Assembly (NCBI RefSeq): GCF_030865425.1 | Contig: NZ_JAVFCB010000013.1 | Coordinates: forward strand, 1 to 64,000 | Source: Microbacterium capsulatum | GTDB taxonomy: Bacteria; Actinomycetota; Actinomycetes; Actinomycetales; Microbacteriaceae | Length of the DNA stretch: 64,000 nt | Direction: 5' to 3' | Shown: piece after piece, positions 49,909-57,839 of the stretch | Layout: each line of letters starts with the position of its first letter | Position numbering within the stretch: position 1 is the first letter of the stretch | Notes under the pieces: generated by a model | What the model was told of the DNA's origin: nothing | Seen by the model: only the letters and a program-made list of their open reading frames with translations | The model's database searches: none | Made by a program: the position numbers and the translations under genes

Positions 49909-50589
49909 GTGAGCCAGGCGCCGGAGGATCCGCAGACCCCCGCCTCCGCAGAGGCGCTCGCGGAGGCGCCTCTGCTGCTGTCGACCGAGCGGCTCAAGGC
50001 CTTCATCGACGCGGTGGTCGCGATCGCGATGACCCTGCTCATCCTGCCGCTCATGGAGAGCGTCACCGAGTTCGGGCACGAGGGCAAGGACGTCCTCGCC
50101 TACCTGCAGGAGGACTACGGGCAGCTCCTCAGCTTCGTGCTGAGCTTCCTGCTCGTCGCGAACTTCTGGATCACCCACCACCGGGTGTTCGCCCGCGTGG
50201 AGCGCGCGACATCGGTCCTGATCTGGCTGCAGGTCGCGTGGATGTTCACGATCGTGTGGCTTCCGGTGCCGACCGCGATGCTCGGCGCGATGGAGTCGGA
50301 CGCCCTGCAGAAGACGCTGTACATCGGCTCGCTGCTGGTGACGGCGCTGCTGATGCTGGTGACGCGGCTGTACCTGCGCCGGCATCCGGAGCTGCACTCG
50401 ATCGCCGCCGCGGCGCTGCGGCGCGGCATCGCGGTCGAGATCATCCTGTGCTCGCTCTACGCGCTCGCGCTGGTCGTCGCGGTCCTGGTGCCCGCGATCG
50501 GCTACTTCGCGATGTTCCTGATGGTGCTGTCCGGGCCGGCACAGGCGATCGTCGGCCGCAGGGCGGCACGGTCCGCGGCCGCCGGCTGA
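49909..50589 (+). CDS. TMEM175-family potassium channel-like protein
   Basis: This 226-residue membrane protein has six predicted helices. The first shows LLLSTERLKAFIDAVVAIAMTLLILPLMESV, where FxDAVxAIAxTLL is the signature of bacterial TMEM175 channels (Ile/Leu gate rather than a canonical TVGYG filter). LSFLLVANFWITHHRVFARV is typical of the second and third helices. The N-terminal 25 residues are acidic and cytoplasmic. GTG start 49909 is preceded by GGGAGC. It would conduct K+ as a tetramer. Confidence 0.88.
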   Translation: MSQAPEDPQTPASAEALAEAPLLLSTERLKAFIDAVVAIAMTLLILPLMESVTEFGHEGKDVLAYLQEDYGQLLSFVLSFLLVANFWITHHRVFARVERATSVLIWLQVAWMFTIVWLPVPTAMLGAMESDALQKTLYIGSLLVTALLMLVTRLYLRRHPELHSIAAAALRRGIAVEIILCSLYALALVVAVLVPAIGYFAMFLMVLSGPAQAIVGRRAARSAAAG

Positions 50590-50595
50590 ATCCGT

Positions 50596-51267
50596 TCAGG
50601 CCACGTCGATGATGCGGTCGTTGAGCTCCGCGGCGTCGGCGTCCCAGAGCGCCACGATCCGCGCGGCGACCTGGTCGATCACCTCGTCGAGGCTGCGCAC
50701 CCGCAGCACGACCGCGGCGGCGTGCAGCGGCTGCTCCGCGTCGCGGGCGGCCTTCGCATAGCCCTGCGCGACCGCCCGCGTCCACGCCTCGCTCGCGGCC
50801 TTGACCGCGGCGTAGTTCGCGCCGCCCGCGAGCGGGCGGGCGACGGCGGTGGAGGACAGGATCGCGAACCGCCCCGCCTCCGAGGAGCGCAGGGCGGCGT
50901 CGAACGCGCGGCTCACCACGCGCACCGTCGTGAAGGACCCCTCGAGCGCGCGGTAGTCCTCCTCGGACTGGCCGGCGAGCCCGCCGCCGCCGCGCCATCC
51001 GCCGACCAGCGGCACGACGCCGTCGATCCGTTCGTCGTCGTCCGCGAGCCGAGCGGCGAGGTCGGCGACCTCGGCCTCGTCCGTGAGCGAGGCCTGCTCG
51101 ACCCGGATGGCGTCGGATCCGATCGCGGCGGCGAGGGCGTCGAGCCTGCCCCGATCCCGGCCGACGCCGATCACCCGGGCACCCGCGGCGACCAGGGCCT
51201 GGGCGATGGTGAGACCCGAGGGGCTCGTGGCTCCGGCGAGAAGGACGGCGCGGCCTGCGACGTTCAT
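50596..51267 (-). CDS. Short-chain dehydrogenase/reductase family protein
   Basis: This 223-residue SDR has a modified cofactor loop AVLLAGATSPSGLTIAQALVAAGARVIGVGRDRGRLDAL, in place of TGxxxGIG. Ser at AILSSTAVARPLAG and the catalytic pair YxxxK in GGANYAAVKAASEAW are present. The substrate is unknown. AAGGAG precedes the ATG at 51267, 7 bases away. It converges with the TMEM175 gene at a 6-bp gap. Confidence 0.88.
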   Translation of the reverse strand: MNVAGRAVLLAGATSPSGLTIAQALVAAGARVIGVGRDRGRLDALAAAIGSDAIRVEQASLTDEAEVADLAARLADDDERIDGVVPLVGGWRGGGGLAGQSEEDYRALEGSFTTVRVVSRAFDAALRSSEAGRFAILSSTAVARPLAGGANYAAVKAASEAWTRAVAQGYAKAARDAEQPLHAAAVVLRVRSLDEVIDQVAARIVALWDADAAELNDRIIDVA

Positions 51268-51313
51268 CGGATGACTCCTTCGGTGGTCCTGGTGCTCCGG
51301 TCCCACGTTACGA

Positions 51314-51347
51314 CGCGAGACCCCACGGCGGAACGTGGGGTCTCGCG
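51314..51347. terminator. Perfect 13-bp palindrome after the DUF6421 gene
   Basis: CGCGAGACCCCAC and GTGGGGTCTCGCG enclose eight bases. It sits 16 bp beyond the stop of the DUF6421 gene and about 50 bp before the SDR start. The word CGCGAGACC also builds the larger palindrome at 55224-55302. Confidence 0.75.
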
Positions 51348-51362
51348 TGCGGTCGGTCGCGG

Positions 51363-52793
51363 TCAGTCGTCGGTTCCGCGGATCCCCACGGTCGACTCGA
51401 TCACGGGCTTCATCTTCTTGTCCAGCGTCTCGAAGAACATCGACAGCGGGAACTCGTCGTCCATCACCGCATCGGTGTAGCCCTTGGGTGCGCCGGCGAG
51501 GATCTCGTCGGACAGGCCCCGGGCCCACTGCGAGGCCGGGTGCGGCGTGAGCGTGCCGCGGACCAGCTCGTAGGCCGCCAGCCAGTGCGCGGTCTTCGGG
51601 CGGTCGATCGAGTGCCAGTACAGGTCGTCGATCGCGTCGCCGAGCGCGACGACCGCGTCGGGAACGTTCTCCCAGTCGAAGGCGAGGGCGGTGTCGGTCC
51701 AGTGCAGCACGCCCCGCCGGTGCAGCCACGCGAACAGCAGCTGGCCGCCCACGGCGTCGTAGTTGCGGGTGCGGTTGCCGGTGATCGCGAACCGGAAGAT
51801 GCGGTCGAAGATCACCGCGTACTGCACGAGGTGCGCGTAGTCGTGCGTCTCCTGCTCGGCCGCGGTGAGCTGCTCGCCGGCGGCGATGCGGGCGTCGAAG
51901 GCGCGCTCGATCCGCACCGACTCGCGGAACGCCGTCATGTCGCAGCGCATCTCCTCGAGCGAGTACAGGAAGAACGGCATGCGCTGCTTGATCATGAACG
52001 GGTCGAACGGCAGGTCGCCGCGCATGTGCGTGCGGTCGTGGACGAGATCCCACATCACGAACGTCTTCTCGGCGAGCTCCTGGTCGTCGAGCATCGCGGC
52101 CGCGCGCTCGGGGAGCTCGAGGTTCGTGATCTCGCTCGCGGCGCGGACGACGCGGCGGTAGCGGGCCGCCTCGCGGTCCTGGAAGATCGCACCCCAGGTG
52201 AAGGACGGGATCTCGCGCATCGCTACCGTCTCCGGGAAGAGCACCGCGGAGTTCGTGTCGTAGCCGGGGGTGAAGTCGACCAGGCGCAGCGAGACGAAGA
52301 GCTTGTTGCCGTAGTGGCCGGCCTCGAGGTCGGCGATGAACTCCGGCCAGATGGTCTCGACGATGAGCGCCTCGACGAGGCGGTCGCTCGATCCGTTCTG
52401 GGTGTACATCGGGAACACGACGAGGTGGCGGATCCCGTCGACGCGGTGCTGCTGCGGCTGGAACGCGACGAGCGAGTCGAGGAAGTCGGGCACGCCGAAG
52501 CCCTCGTCGGCCCAGCGCTGGAAGTCGACGACGCTCGCCGCGAGGTAGGCGGCGTCATGCGGGAAGGCGGGGGCGAGGGCGCGGATGCCGGCGATGATCG
52601 CGGCGACGTGCGCGCGGGCGGCCTCATGATCCTCGGAGTCCGCGATGGATCCGTCCTGCGCCTGTAGCGGGCGGAGCGCGATGGCGGCATCCTTGAGGAG
52701 CCGCCACGCCGCACTGGTCTCCGCGATCGACGCGTCCTCGACGACCTCGGGCTCGCCGATGAGAGCGTTGCTGTGGGTGGTGGTGAGGGACAT
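51363..52793 (-). CDS. DUF6421 family protein
   Basis: This 476-residue cytoplasmic protein matches the actinobacterial DUF6421 type. It has no membrane segment or secretion signal. Conserved-looking blocks include HLVVFPMYTQNGSSDRLVEALIVETIWPEF, KLFVSLRLVDFTPGYDTNSAVLFPETVAMRE, FVMWDLVHDRTHMRGDLPFDPFMIKQRMPFFLYSLEEMRCDMTAF and HDYAHLVQYAVIFDRIFRFAITGNRTRNYDAVGGQLLFAWLH. Several His and Glu/Asp pairs (HDRTH, EEMRCD, HDYAH) could bind a metal, by inference. The function is unknown. It is divergent from an Lrp regulator across a low-GC operator. Confidence 0.85.
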   Translation of the reverse strand: MSLTTTHSNALIGEPEVVEDASIAETSAAWRLLKDAAIALRPLQAQDGSIADSEDHEAARAHVAAIIAGIRALAPAFPHDAAYLAASVVDFQRWADEGFGVPDFLDSLVAFQPQQHRVDGIRHLVVFPMYTQNGSSDRLVEALIVETIWPEFIADLEAGHYGNKLFVSLRLVDFTPGYDTNSAVLFPETVAMREIPSFTWGAIFQDREAARYRRVVRAASEITNLELPERAAAMLDDQELAEKTFVMWDLVHDRTHMRGDLPFDPFMIKQRMPFFLYSLEEMRCDMTAFRESVRIERAFDARIAAGEQLTAAEQETHDYAHLVQYAVIFDRIFRFAITGNRTRNYDAVGGQLLFAWLHRRGVLHWTDTALAFDWENVPDAVVALGDAIDDLYWHSIDRPKTAHWLAAYELVRGTLTPHPASQWARGLSDEILAGAPKGYTDAVMDDEFPLSMFFETLDKKMKPVIESTVGIRGTDD

Positions 52794-52865
52794 CGGGACC
52801 TCCGATCGTATGAATTGCCGGAAAATTTCCTGCAGTTTGGACTTCTTTCCGATATTATTCCACGT
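52794..52865. promoter_or_regulatory. AT-rich divergent operator between the DUF6421 and Lrp genes
   Basis: In 72 bp the sequence turns AT-rich and shows GGAAAATTTCC (palindrome, about 52820) and TTTCCGATATTATTCC further right. Lrp/AsnC regulators bind such half-sites repeated about one helical turn apart, so the Lrp protein probably controls both itself and the DUF6421 gene from here. Confidence 0.6.
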
Positions 52866-53321
52866 ATGGACGATCCTGTCGACCTCGCGATCCTCGGTGC
52901 CATCTCCCGGGACGGGCGCGCCACGCTCGCCCAGCTCTCGGAGGCGGTGGGCCTGTCCGTGTCGGCCGTGCAGTCGCGTCTGCGCCGGCTGGAGGCGCGC
53001 GGCGTCATCGCCGGGTACCGCGCGGTCGTCGACGCCGAGGCGATCGGCAAGCCGCTCTCGGCGTTCATCGAGATCACCCCGCTCGACCCCGCCCAGCCCG
53101 ACACCGCGCCCGAGCTGCTCGAGCACCTGGACGCGATCGAGGCCTGCCACTCGATCGCCGGGGACGCGAGCTACATGCTGTTCGTGCGCGTGCCCACGCC
53201 GCGCGCGCTCGAGCAGCTCGTCCGGGACATCCGGCTGGCGGCCAACGTGAGCACCCGCACCACCGTGGTGCTGCAGACCTTCTACGAGCACCGGCCGATC
53301 GTTCCGCCCGCCGCGGGCTGA
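52866..53321 (+). CDS. Lrp/AsnC-family regulator
   Basis: This 151-residue regulator has the N-terminal HTH VDLAILGAISRDGRATLAQLSEAVGLSVSAVQSRLRRLEARGVIAGYRAVVD. The RAM ligand-binding domain follows (LSAFIEITPL, IEACHSIAGDASYMLFVRV, STRTTVVLQTFYEHRPI). An amino acid or related ligand is expected; its identity is unknown. The gene is divergent from DUF6421, the most likely target. Confidence 0.93.
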   Translation: MDDPVDLAILGAISRDGRATLAQLSEAVGLSVSAVQSRLRRLEARGVIAGYRAVVDAEAIGKPLSAFIEITPLDPAQPDTAPELLEHLDAIEACHSIAGDASYMLFVRVPTPRALEQLVRDIRLAANVSTRTTVVLQTFYEHRPIVPPAAG

Positions 53322-53348
53322 CCGCGTCGCGCCGCGACGCCGCGCGGG

Positions 53349-53777
53349 TCAGGGAGCCGGAGCGTCGGCGCCGGGGCGGACCCGGATCGTCTCGAGCAGG
53401 CTGCCGGAGCGGCCCTGCAGCCGGAGCCGGATCGAGGCCGCGATCCGGCCCGCCTGATCCTTGGCGACGTCGGCCACCGGGCCCTGGTACAGCTCGTCCA
53501 CGGTGGCGGTCCACAGCGCCAGCCAGCGGTCGAAGTGCTCCGGCGTGAGCGGACTCCTCGCGTTCAGCGCGGTGTGCAGCGCGAGGGCGTTGCGGCGGTA
53601 TCGGCCGGCCTGGAACAGCACGCTCTCCCAGAAGTCGCCCATGATCGGCAGGTGGTGCTCGAGGTCCATGTGCGCGATGTCGGTGAAGATCGGCCCGATC
53701 AGCGGATCCTCGAACGCGGCGCCGTAGAACGTCCGCACCAGGTGCAGGATGTCGTCGCGATCGCGGATGTCGGGCAT
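53349..53777 (-). CDS. Truncated haemoglobin, group III type
   Basis: This 142-residue 2/2 globin has DILHLVRTFYGAAFEDPLIGPIFTDIAHMDLEHHLPIMGDFWESVLF at the N-terminus. The proximal heme His sits in NALALHTALNARSPL, and HFDRWLALWTATVDELYQGPVADVAKDQAGRIAASI is typical of group III. It may protect against NO or peroxide. It is a monocistronic minus-strand gene between the Lrp and MocR-like genes; control is not visible. Confidence 0.87.
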   Translation of the reverse strand: MPDIRDRDDILHLVRTFYGAAFEDPLIGPIFTDIAHMDLEHHLPIMGDFWESVLFQAGRYRRNALALHTALNARSPLTPEHFDRWLALWTATVDELYQGPVADVAKDQAGRIAASIRLRLQGRSGSLLETIRVRPGADAPAP

Positions 53778-53893
53778 GTCTCCAGGCTAGGGCGGGCCGG
53801 CGCCGGCGAGGGCCGGGACGACCGTGGATATCCCGGCCGGGCCGGCGTGCGCGGCAGGGCCGCGGCGCGTGGCCCTGCCCATAGGCTGAGTCC

Positions 53894-55210
53894 GTGGCGG
53901 ACAGGGTGATCCAGGGCAGCACGGCGAACGAGATCGCCGATTCGATCCGCGCCCTGATCGGGGCGGGCGCGCTCGTGCCGGGCGAGGCCCTGCCGACCGT
54001 TCGCGGGCTCGCGGAGACGCTCGGCGTGAACCGCAACACCGTGGCCGCCGCCTACCGCGCCCTCGCCCGTGCCGGCGCCGTCGCCAGCCGCGGCCGGGGC
54101 GGCACCGTGGTCGCCGAGCCGTTCCGGGCCGAGGAGGAGGGGTTCGCGAGCTCGACCGTGCTGCGCGACCTCGGCAGCGGCAACCCGGATCCCGATCTGC
54201 TGCCGCTCCCGGTGCTCGCCGAGGTCGACCTGCGCACTCCGGCGCTGTACGGCGACGCGCTCATCGACGAGGGGCTGCGCACGTGGGCGACGGCCTGGCT
54301 CGCCGAGGCCCTGCACCGGCCGTTCGAGCTGTCGGTGACCTCGGGCGCGGTCGACGCGCTGGAGCGCCTGCTCGTCGCCTCGCTCGCGCACGGCGATGTC
54401 GTCGGGCTCGAGGATCCGTGCTTCCTGTCCAGCATCAACGTCGTCAAGCTCGGCGGCTACCGCCCGGTCGGCATCCCGCTCGACGACGAGGGCATGACCG
54501 CCGACGGCCTGCGCGCCGCGATCGACGCGGGTGCCCGCACGATCGTCAGCACGCCCCGCGCGCACAACCCGACCGGCATCAGCCTCAGCGAGCGGCGCGC
54601 CGCCGAGCTGCGCGCGGTGCTCGCCGAGGCGCCGCACGTGCTCGTGATCGAGGACGACCACTACTCGCTGCTGTCCCGCCGGCCGTACCACTCGGTCATC
54701 CCGGAGGGGCATCCGCGCTGGGCGCTCGTCCGTTCGATGTCGAAGTTCCTCGGGCCGGATCTGCGGCTCGCCCTGCTCGCGTCGGATCCGGAGACGGCGG
54801 CGCAGCTGCGTACCCGGCTCTCGCCCGGCAAGACCTGGGTGAGCCGGATCCTGCAGAGGGTCGCCGTCGGCATGCTCGACCACCCGGACACCGCCGCCGC
54901 CCTGGAGCGCGCCGGTGCGCACTACGCAGAGCGCAACGACGCCCTGCGCGCGCTGCTGCGCGAGCGCGGGATCACGGTGCGCGGCGACGACGGCCTGAAC
55001 GTCTGGGTGGAGTGCGGCGTGGACGCGCGGGCCGTGTCGGAGGCGATGATGCGCCGCGGCTGGCTCGTCCGCACGGGCGGCGGTTTCCACCTCGAGGCGG
55101 ACGAGGCGTCCCCGCAGATCCGGCTCACCGCGCACACCCTCGACGACACCGAGCTGCACACGCTCGCCGACGATCTCGGTGCCGCGATCGCCGACGCCCG
55201 CCGCCGCTGA
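53894..55210 (+). CDS. MocR/PtsJ-type GntR regulator with aminotransferase domain
   Basis: This 438-residue protein has an N-terminal GntR winged helix (IADSIRALIGAGALVPGEALPTVRGLAETLGVNRNTVAAAYRALARAGAV). It is joined to a fold-type I aminotransferase domain: SVTSGAVDALERLLVASL, the PLP Lys in VRSMSKFLGPDLRLALL and NPTGISLSERRAAELRAVL. Members sense PLP or amino compounds and control neighbouring genes. No pdxST-like target adjoins. GTG start 53894; the gene ends at the long GCGAGACCG palindrome. Confidence 0.88.
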   Translation: MADRVIQGSTANEIADSIRALIGAGALVPGEALPTVRGLAETLGVNRNTVAAAYRALARAGAVASRGRGGTVVAEPFRAEEEGFASSTVLRDLGSGNPDPDLLPLPVLAEVDLRTPALYGDALIDEGLRTWATAWLAEALHRPFELSVTSGAVDALERLLVASLAHGDVVGLEDPCFLSSINVVKLGGYRPVGIPLDDEGMTADGLRAAIDAGARTIVSTPRAHNPTGISLSERRAAELRAVLAEAPHVLVIEDDHYSLLSRRPYHSVIPEGHPRWALVRSMSKFLGPDLRLALLASDPETAAQLRTRLSPGKTWVSRILQRVAVGMLDHPDTAAALERAGAHYAERNDALRALLRERGITVRGDDGLNVWVECGVDARAVSEAMMRRGWLVRTGGGFHLEADEASPQIRLTAHTLDDTELHTLADDLGAAIADARRR

Positions 55211-55223
55211 CGGCCCCGACGCC

Positions 55224-55302
55224 TGACCGCGAGACCGAATCCACGTCGCGAGACCGCGGTCAGGATCGTCGGTCTCGCGACGGAGTTTCGGTCTCGCGGT
55301 CA
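55224..55302. repeat. Composite palindrome, GCGAGACCG type
   Basis: The 33-bp arms 55224-55256 and 55270-55302 pair except at about five central positions. Each arm holds two direct copies of the word CGCGAGACCG (TGACCGCGAGACCGAA and GTCGCGAGACCG), so the element has four copies arranged head-head then tail-tail. It lies between the MocR-like gene and menA. Confidence 0.9.
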
Positions 55303-55357
55303 TGAGCGGGGGCGGGGGCGGGGCGCTCGTCAGAAACCGCGCGGCTAGGATTCCTGC

Positions 55358-56341
55358 GTGGCGAACCGCAAGAACACGGCCAAGAACACCCCTCCGTCCC
55401 GTCCGGGGACGCACTCGCGCTCGGGCAATCCGGCCAAGCGCCCGCTCGAAGCCCTGCCCCCGGTGACGGTCGGCGACTGGGTCGGGGCGGCCCGCCCGCG
55501 CACGCTGCCGCTCGCGATCGCCCCCGTGCTCGTGGGCACCGGCGCTGCGCAGCTGAGCAGTCCGCACTTCCACGGGATCATCGCCCTCGCCTGCCTCGCG
55601 GTCGCCGTGTGCCTGCAGATCGGCGTGAACTTCACGAACGACTACAGCGATGGCGTCCGCGGCACCGACGCGCACCGCGTCGGCCCGGCCAGGCTCACCG
55701 CCTCCGGCCGGGTGTCGCCGCGGAGCGTTCTCATCACCGGCCTGGCCTTCTTCGCGCTCGCCGCGGTCGCCGGGCTCGGGATCGTGATCCGCACCCAGCA
55801 GTGGTGGATGCTCGCCGTCGGCGCCGCCTGCATCGTCGCCGCCTGGTTCTACACCGGCGGCAAGCGCCCCTACGGCTACAACGCGCTCGGCGAGGTGTTC
55901 GTGTTCGTCTTCTTCGGGCTCGTCGCAACCCTCGGCACCACCTGGGTGCAGGCGGACCGGCTCCCGCAGGAGTCCTGGATCGGCGCGATCGCCGTCGGCC
56001 TGTTCGCCTGCGCGGTGCTGCTCGCGAACAACCTGCGCGACATCGACCAGGACCGCAAGGTCGGCAAGCGCACCCTGACCGTGCTGATCGGCAAGCGCGC
56101 CACGCAGGTCGTCTACACCCTGTTCGTCGTCCTGCCGTTCGTCGCGCTGGTGCTCCTGGCGCTGTTCTACCCGATCGCCTGGGTCGGGCTGCTGGCCCTT
56201 CTGGCCGTACTGCCGGCCGTGGTCATCGTGTGGGCGTACAGAGCGCCGAGGGAGCTCGTGATCGCCCTCGCGCTCACCTCGCTCGGCACCCTCGCGTACG
56301 CGGGCGCCCTGTTCTGGGCGTTCATCACGCCCTCGGTCTGA
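55358..56341 (+). CDS. menA: 1,4-dihydroxy-2-naphthoate polyprenyltransferase
   Basis: This 327-residue membrane enzyme of menaquinone synthesis attaches the polyprenyl chain to DHNA. The two Asp-rich motifs are NFTNDYSDGVRGTD and LLANNLRDIDQDRKVGKRTL. Nine hydrophobic helices follow a cytoplasmic N-terminus rich in Lys and Arg (about 1-35). The GTG start at 55358 is 15 bp beyond CTAGGA. It stands just before the cytochrome c maturation genes, consistent with a shared respiratory role. Confidence 0.95.
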   Translation: MANRKNTAKNTPPSRPGTHSRSGNPAKRPLEALPPVTVGDWVGAARPRTLPLAIAPVLVGTGAAQLSSPHFHGIIALACLAVAVCLQIGVNFTNDYSDGVRGTDAHRVGPARLTASGRVSPRSVLITGLAFFALAAVAGLGIVIRTQQWWMLAVGAACIVAAWFYTGGKRPYGYNALGEVFVFVFFGLVATLGTTWVQADRLPQESWIGAIAVGLFACAVLLANNLRDIDQDRKVGKRTLTVLIGKRATQVVYTLFVVLPFVALVLLALFYPIAWVGLLALLAVLPAVVIVWAYRAPRELVIALALTSLGTLAYAGALFWAFITPSV

Positions 56342-56356
56342 GCACGCGGCCGCGCC

Positions 56357-56374
56357 GCCCGGCCCCGGCCGGGC
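56357..56374. terminator. GC hairpin after menA
   Basis: GCCCGGCC and GGCCGGGC form a short stem without a T-run, 15 bp after the menA stop. This is weak evidence for termination. Confidence 0.35.
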
Positions 56375-56431
56375 ACCCGCATCCAGGCCCTGTGCACCCG
56401 ACCCATAGACCGCTTCCGTAGAATCCTCCGC

Positions 56432-57073
56432 ATGCCCTCACGTTCGTCGCGCCCGGATCGCGGCGCCGGACGACCCCGCACGGCCCGGCTGATCGCCGCC
56501 GTCCTGGGGGTCGCGCTCGCCGCCGGTCTCGCCGCCTGCTCGAGCGATCCGGTCGCCTCTCAGTACCGCAACGGCGACAACAAGGGCTACATCGGATCCG
56601 ACGGCCTGCGCGTCGACGAGATCAAGACGGCCGACCGCACGAAGCCCGTGTCCTTCGCCGGCACCCTGGAGGACGGGTCGAAGTTCACGAGCTCCGAGGT
56701 GAAGGGCGACGTGGTCGTCGTGAACTTCTGGTACGCCGCGTGCGGCCCGTGCCGGGTCGAGGCGAAGGATCTGCAGTCCGTCTGGGCGAAGTACGACGGC
56801 AAGGGCGTCTCCTTCGTCGGCGTGAACACCTACGACCAGGCCGGCACCGCCACCTCGTTCAACGAGAAGTACGGCATCACCTACCCCAGCATCATCGACG
56901 TGAACACGGGCGCCGCGAAGCTCGCGTTCGCCGAGTCCACGTCGATCCAGGCCACCCCCACGACCCTCGTCCTCGACAAGCAGGGCAGGGTCGCCGCGCG
57001 CGTGATCGGCCCGATCGGATCCGCGTCGATCCTGGACTCGCTGATCCAGAGCGCCCTCGCGGAGAAGGCGTGA
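56432..57073 (+). CDS. TlpA/ResA-like thioredoxin-fold lipoprotein
   Basis: This 213-residue extracytoplasmic thiol-disulfide oxidoreductase is expected to reduce apocytochrome c heme-binding Cys. A signal sequence ends with lipobox LAAC (Cys36). The redox site is CGPC (104-107) in VVNFWYAACGPCRVEAKDL, with the cis-Pro in ATPTTLVLDKQG. It is the first gene of tlpA-ccdA-resB-ccsB and starts 8 bp before ccdA. Confidence 0.92.
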   Translation: MPSRSSRPDRGAGRPRTARLIAAVLGVALAAGLAACSSDPVASQYRNGDNKGYIGSDGLRVDEIKTADRTKPVSFAGTLEDGSKFTSSEVKGDVVVVNFWYAACGPCRVEAKDLQSVWAKYDGKGVSFVGVNTYDQAGTATSFNEKYGITYPSIIDVNTGAAKLAFAESTSIQATPTTLVLDKQGRVAARVIGPIGSASILDSLIQSALAEKA

Positions 57074-57080
57074 CGCCCGC

Positions 57081-57839
57081 GTGAACGTCGACGCCATCGT
57101 CGGATCCGGCGCGCTCTGGCTGGCCATCCCGGTCGCCATGCTCGCCGGGCTCCTGTCCTTCCTGTCGCCGTGCGTGCTGCCGCTCGTGCCCGGCTACCTC
57201 GGTTTCCTCGGCGGGGCGGTGTCCGGATCCGGATCCGCCGACGGCGCCCTCGCGGCCCCGCGCCGCGGCCGGCTGCTGCTGGGCGTGCTGCTGTTCGTGC
57301 TCGGCTTCACCCTCGTCTTCGTCGTGCTCACCGTGATCGGCGGCACCGCGGGGCTGTTCTTCCTGCGCTGGGGCGACCTGATCACCCGGATCCTCGGCGC
57401 GGTCATCGTCGGGATGGGCCTCGTGTTCGTGGGCGTGTTCGGCTTCGCGCAGCGCACCGTGCGGATGAACCTCACGGGGCGTGCCGGCCTCATCGGAGCG
57501 CCGCTGCTCGGCATCGCGCTCGGCATCGGCTGGAGCCCGTGCCTGGGCCCGACGCTCGCCGCGATCCTCGCCGTGTCGATCAACCTCGGCGACCCCGGCC
57601 GGGCGGTCGCGCTCGGCGTCGCCTACTCGCTCGGCCTGGGCATCCCGTTCGTGCTCGCCGCGCTCGGGTTCGGCTGGGCGACGCGCTCGATCGCGTTCCT
57701 GCGCCGGCACGTGCGCGCTGTGAACATCGTCGGCGGCGCGCTGCTGATCGTGCTGGGCCTGCTGATGGTCACGGGCGTCTGGACCATGGTCATGTCGAGC
57801 CTGGGGGCGGTGATGAGCAGTGTCGAACTCCCGCTCTGA
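57081..57839 (+). CDS. ccdA: CcdA/DsbD-type cytochrome c biogenesis membrane protein
   Basis: This 252-residue protein has six membrane helices and passes electrons from cytoplasmic thioredoxin to TlpA. The two redox Cys are in LSPCVLPLVPGY (Cys31) and GWSPCLGPTLA (Cys154). GTG start 57081 is 8 bp after tlpA. The 3' end overlaps resB by 20 bp. Confidence 0.93.
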   Translation: MNVDAIVGSGALWLAIPVAMLAGLLSFLSPCVLPLVPGYLGFLGGAVSGSGSADGALAAPRRGRLLLGVLLFVLGFTLVFVVLTVIGGTAGLFFLRWGDLITRILGAVIVGMGLVFVGVFGFAQRTVRMNLTGRAGLIGAPLLGIALGIGWSPCLGPTLAAILAVSINLGDPGRAVALGVAYSLGLGIPFVLAALGFGWATRSIAFLRRHVRAVNIVGGALLIVLGLLMVTGVWTMVMSSLGAVMSSVELPL

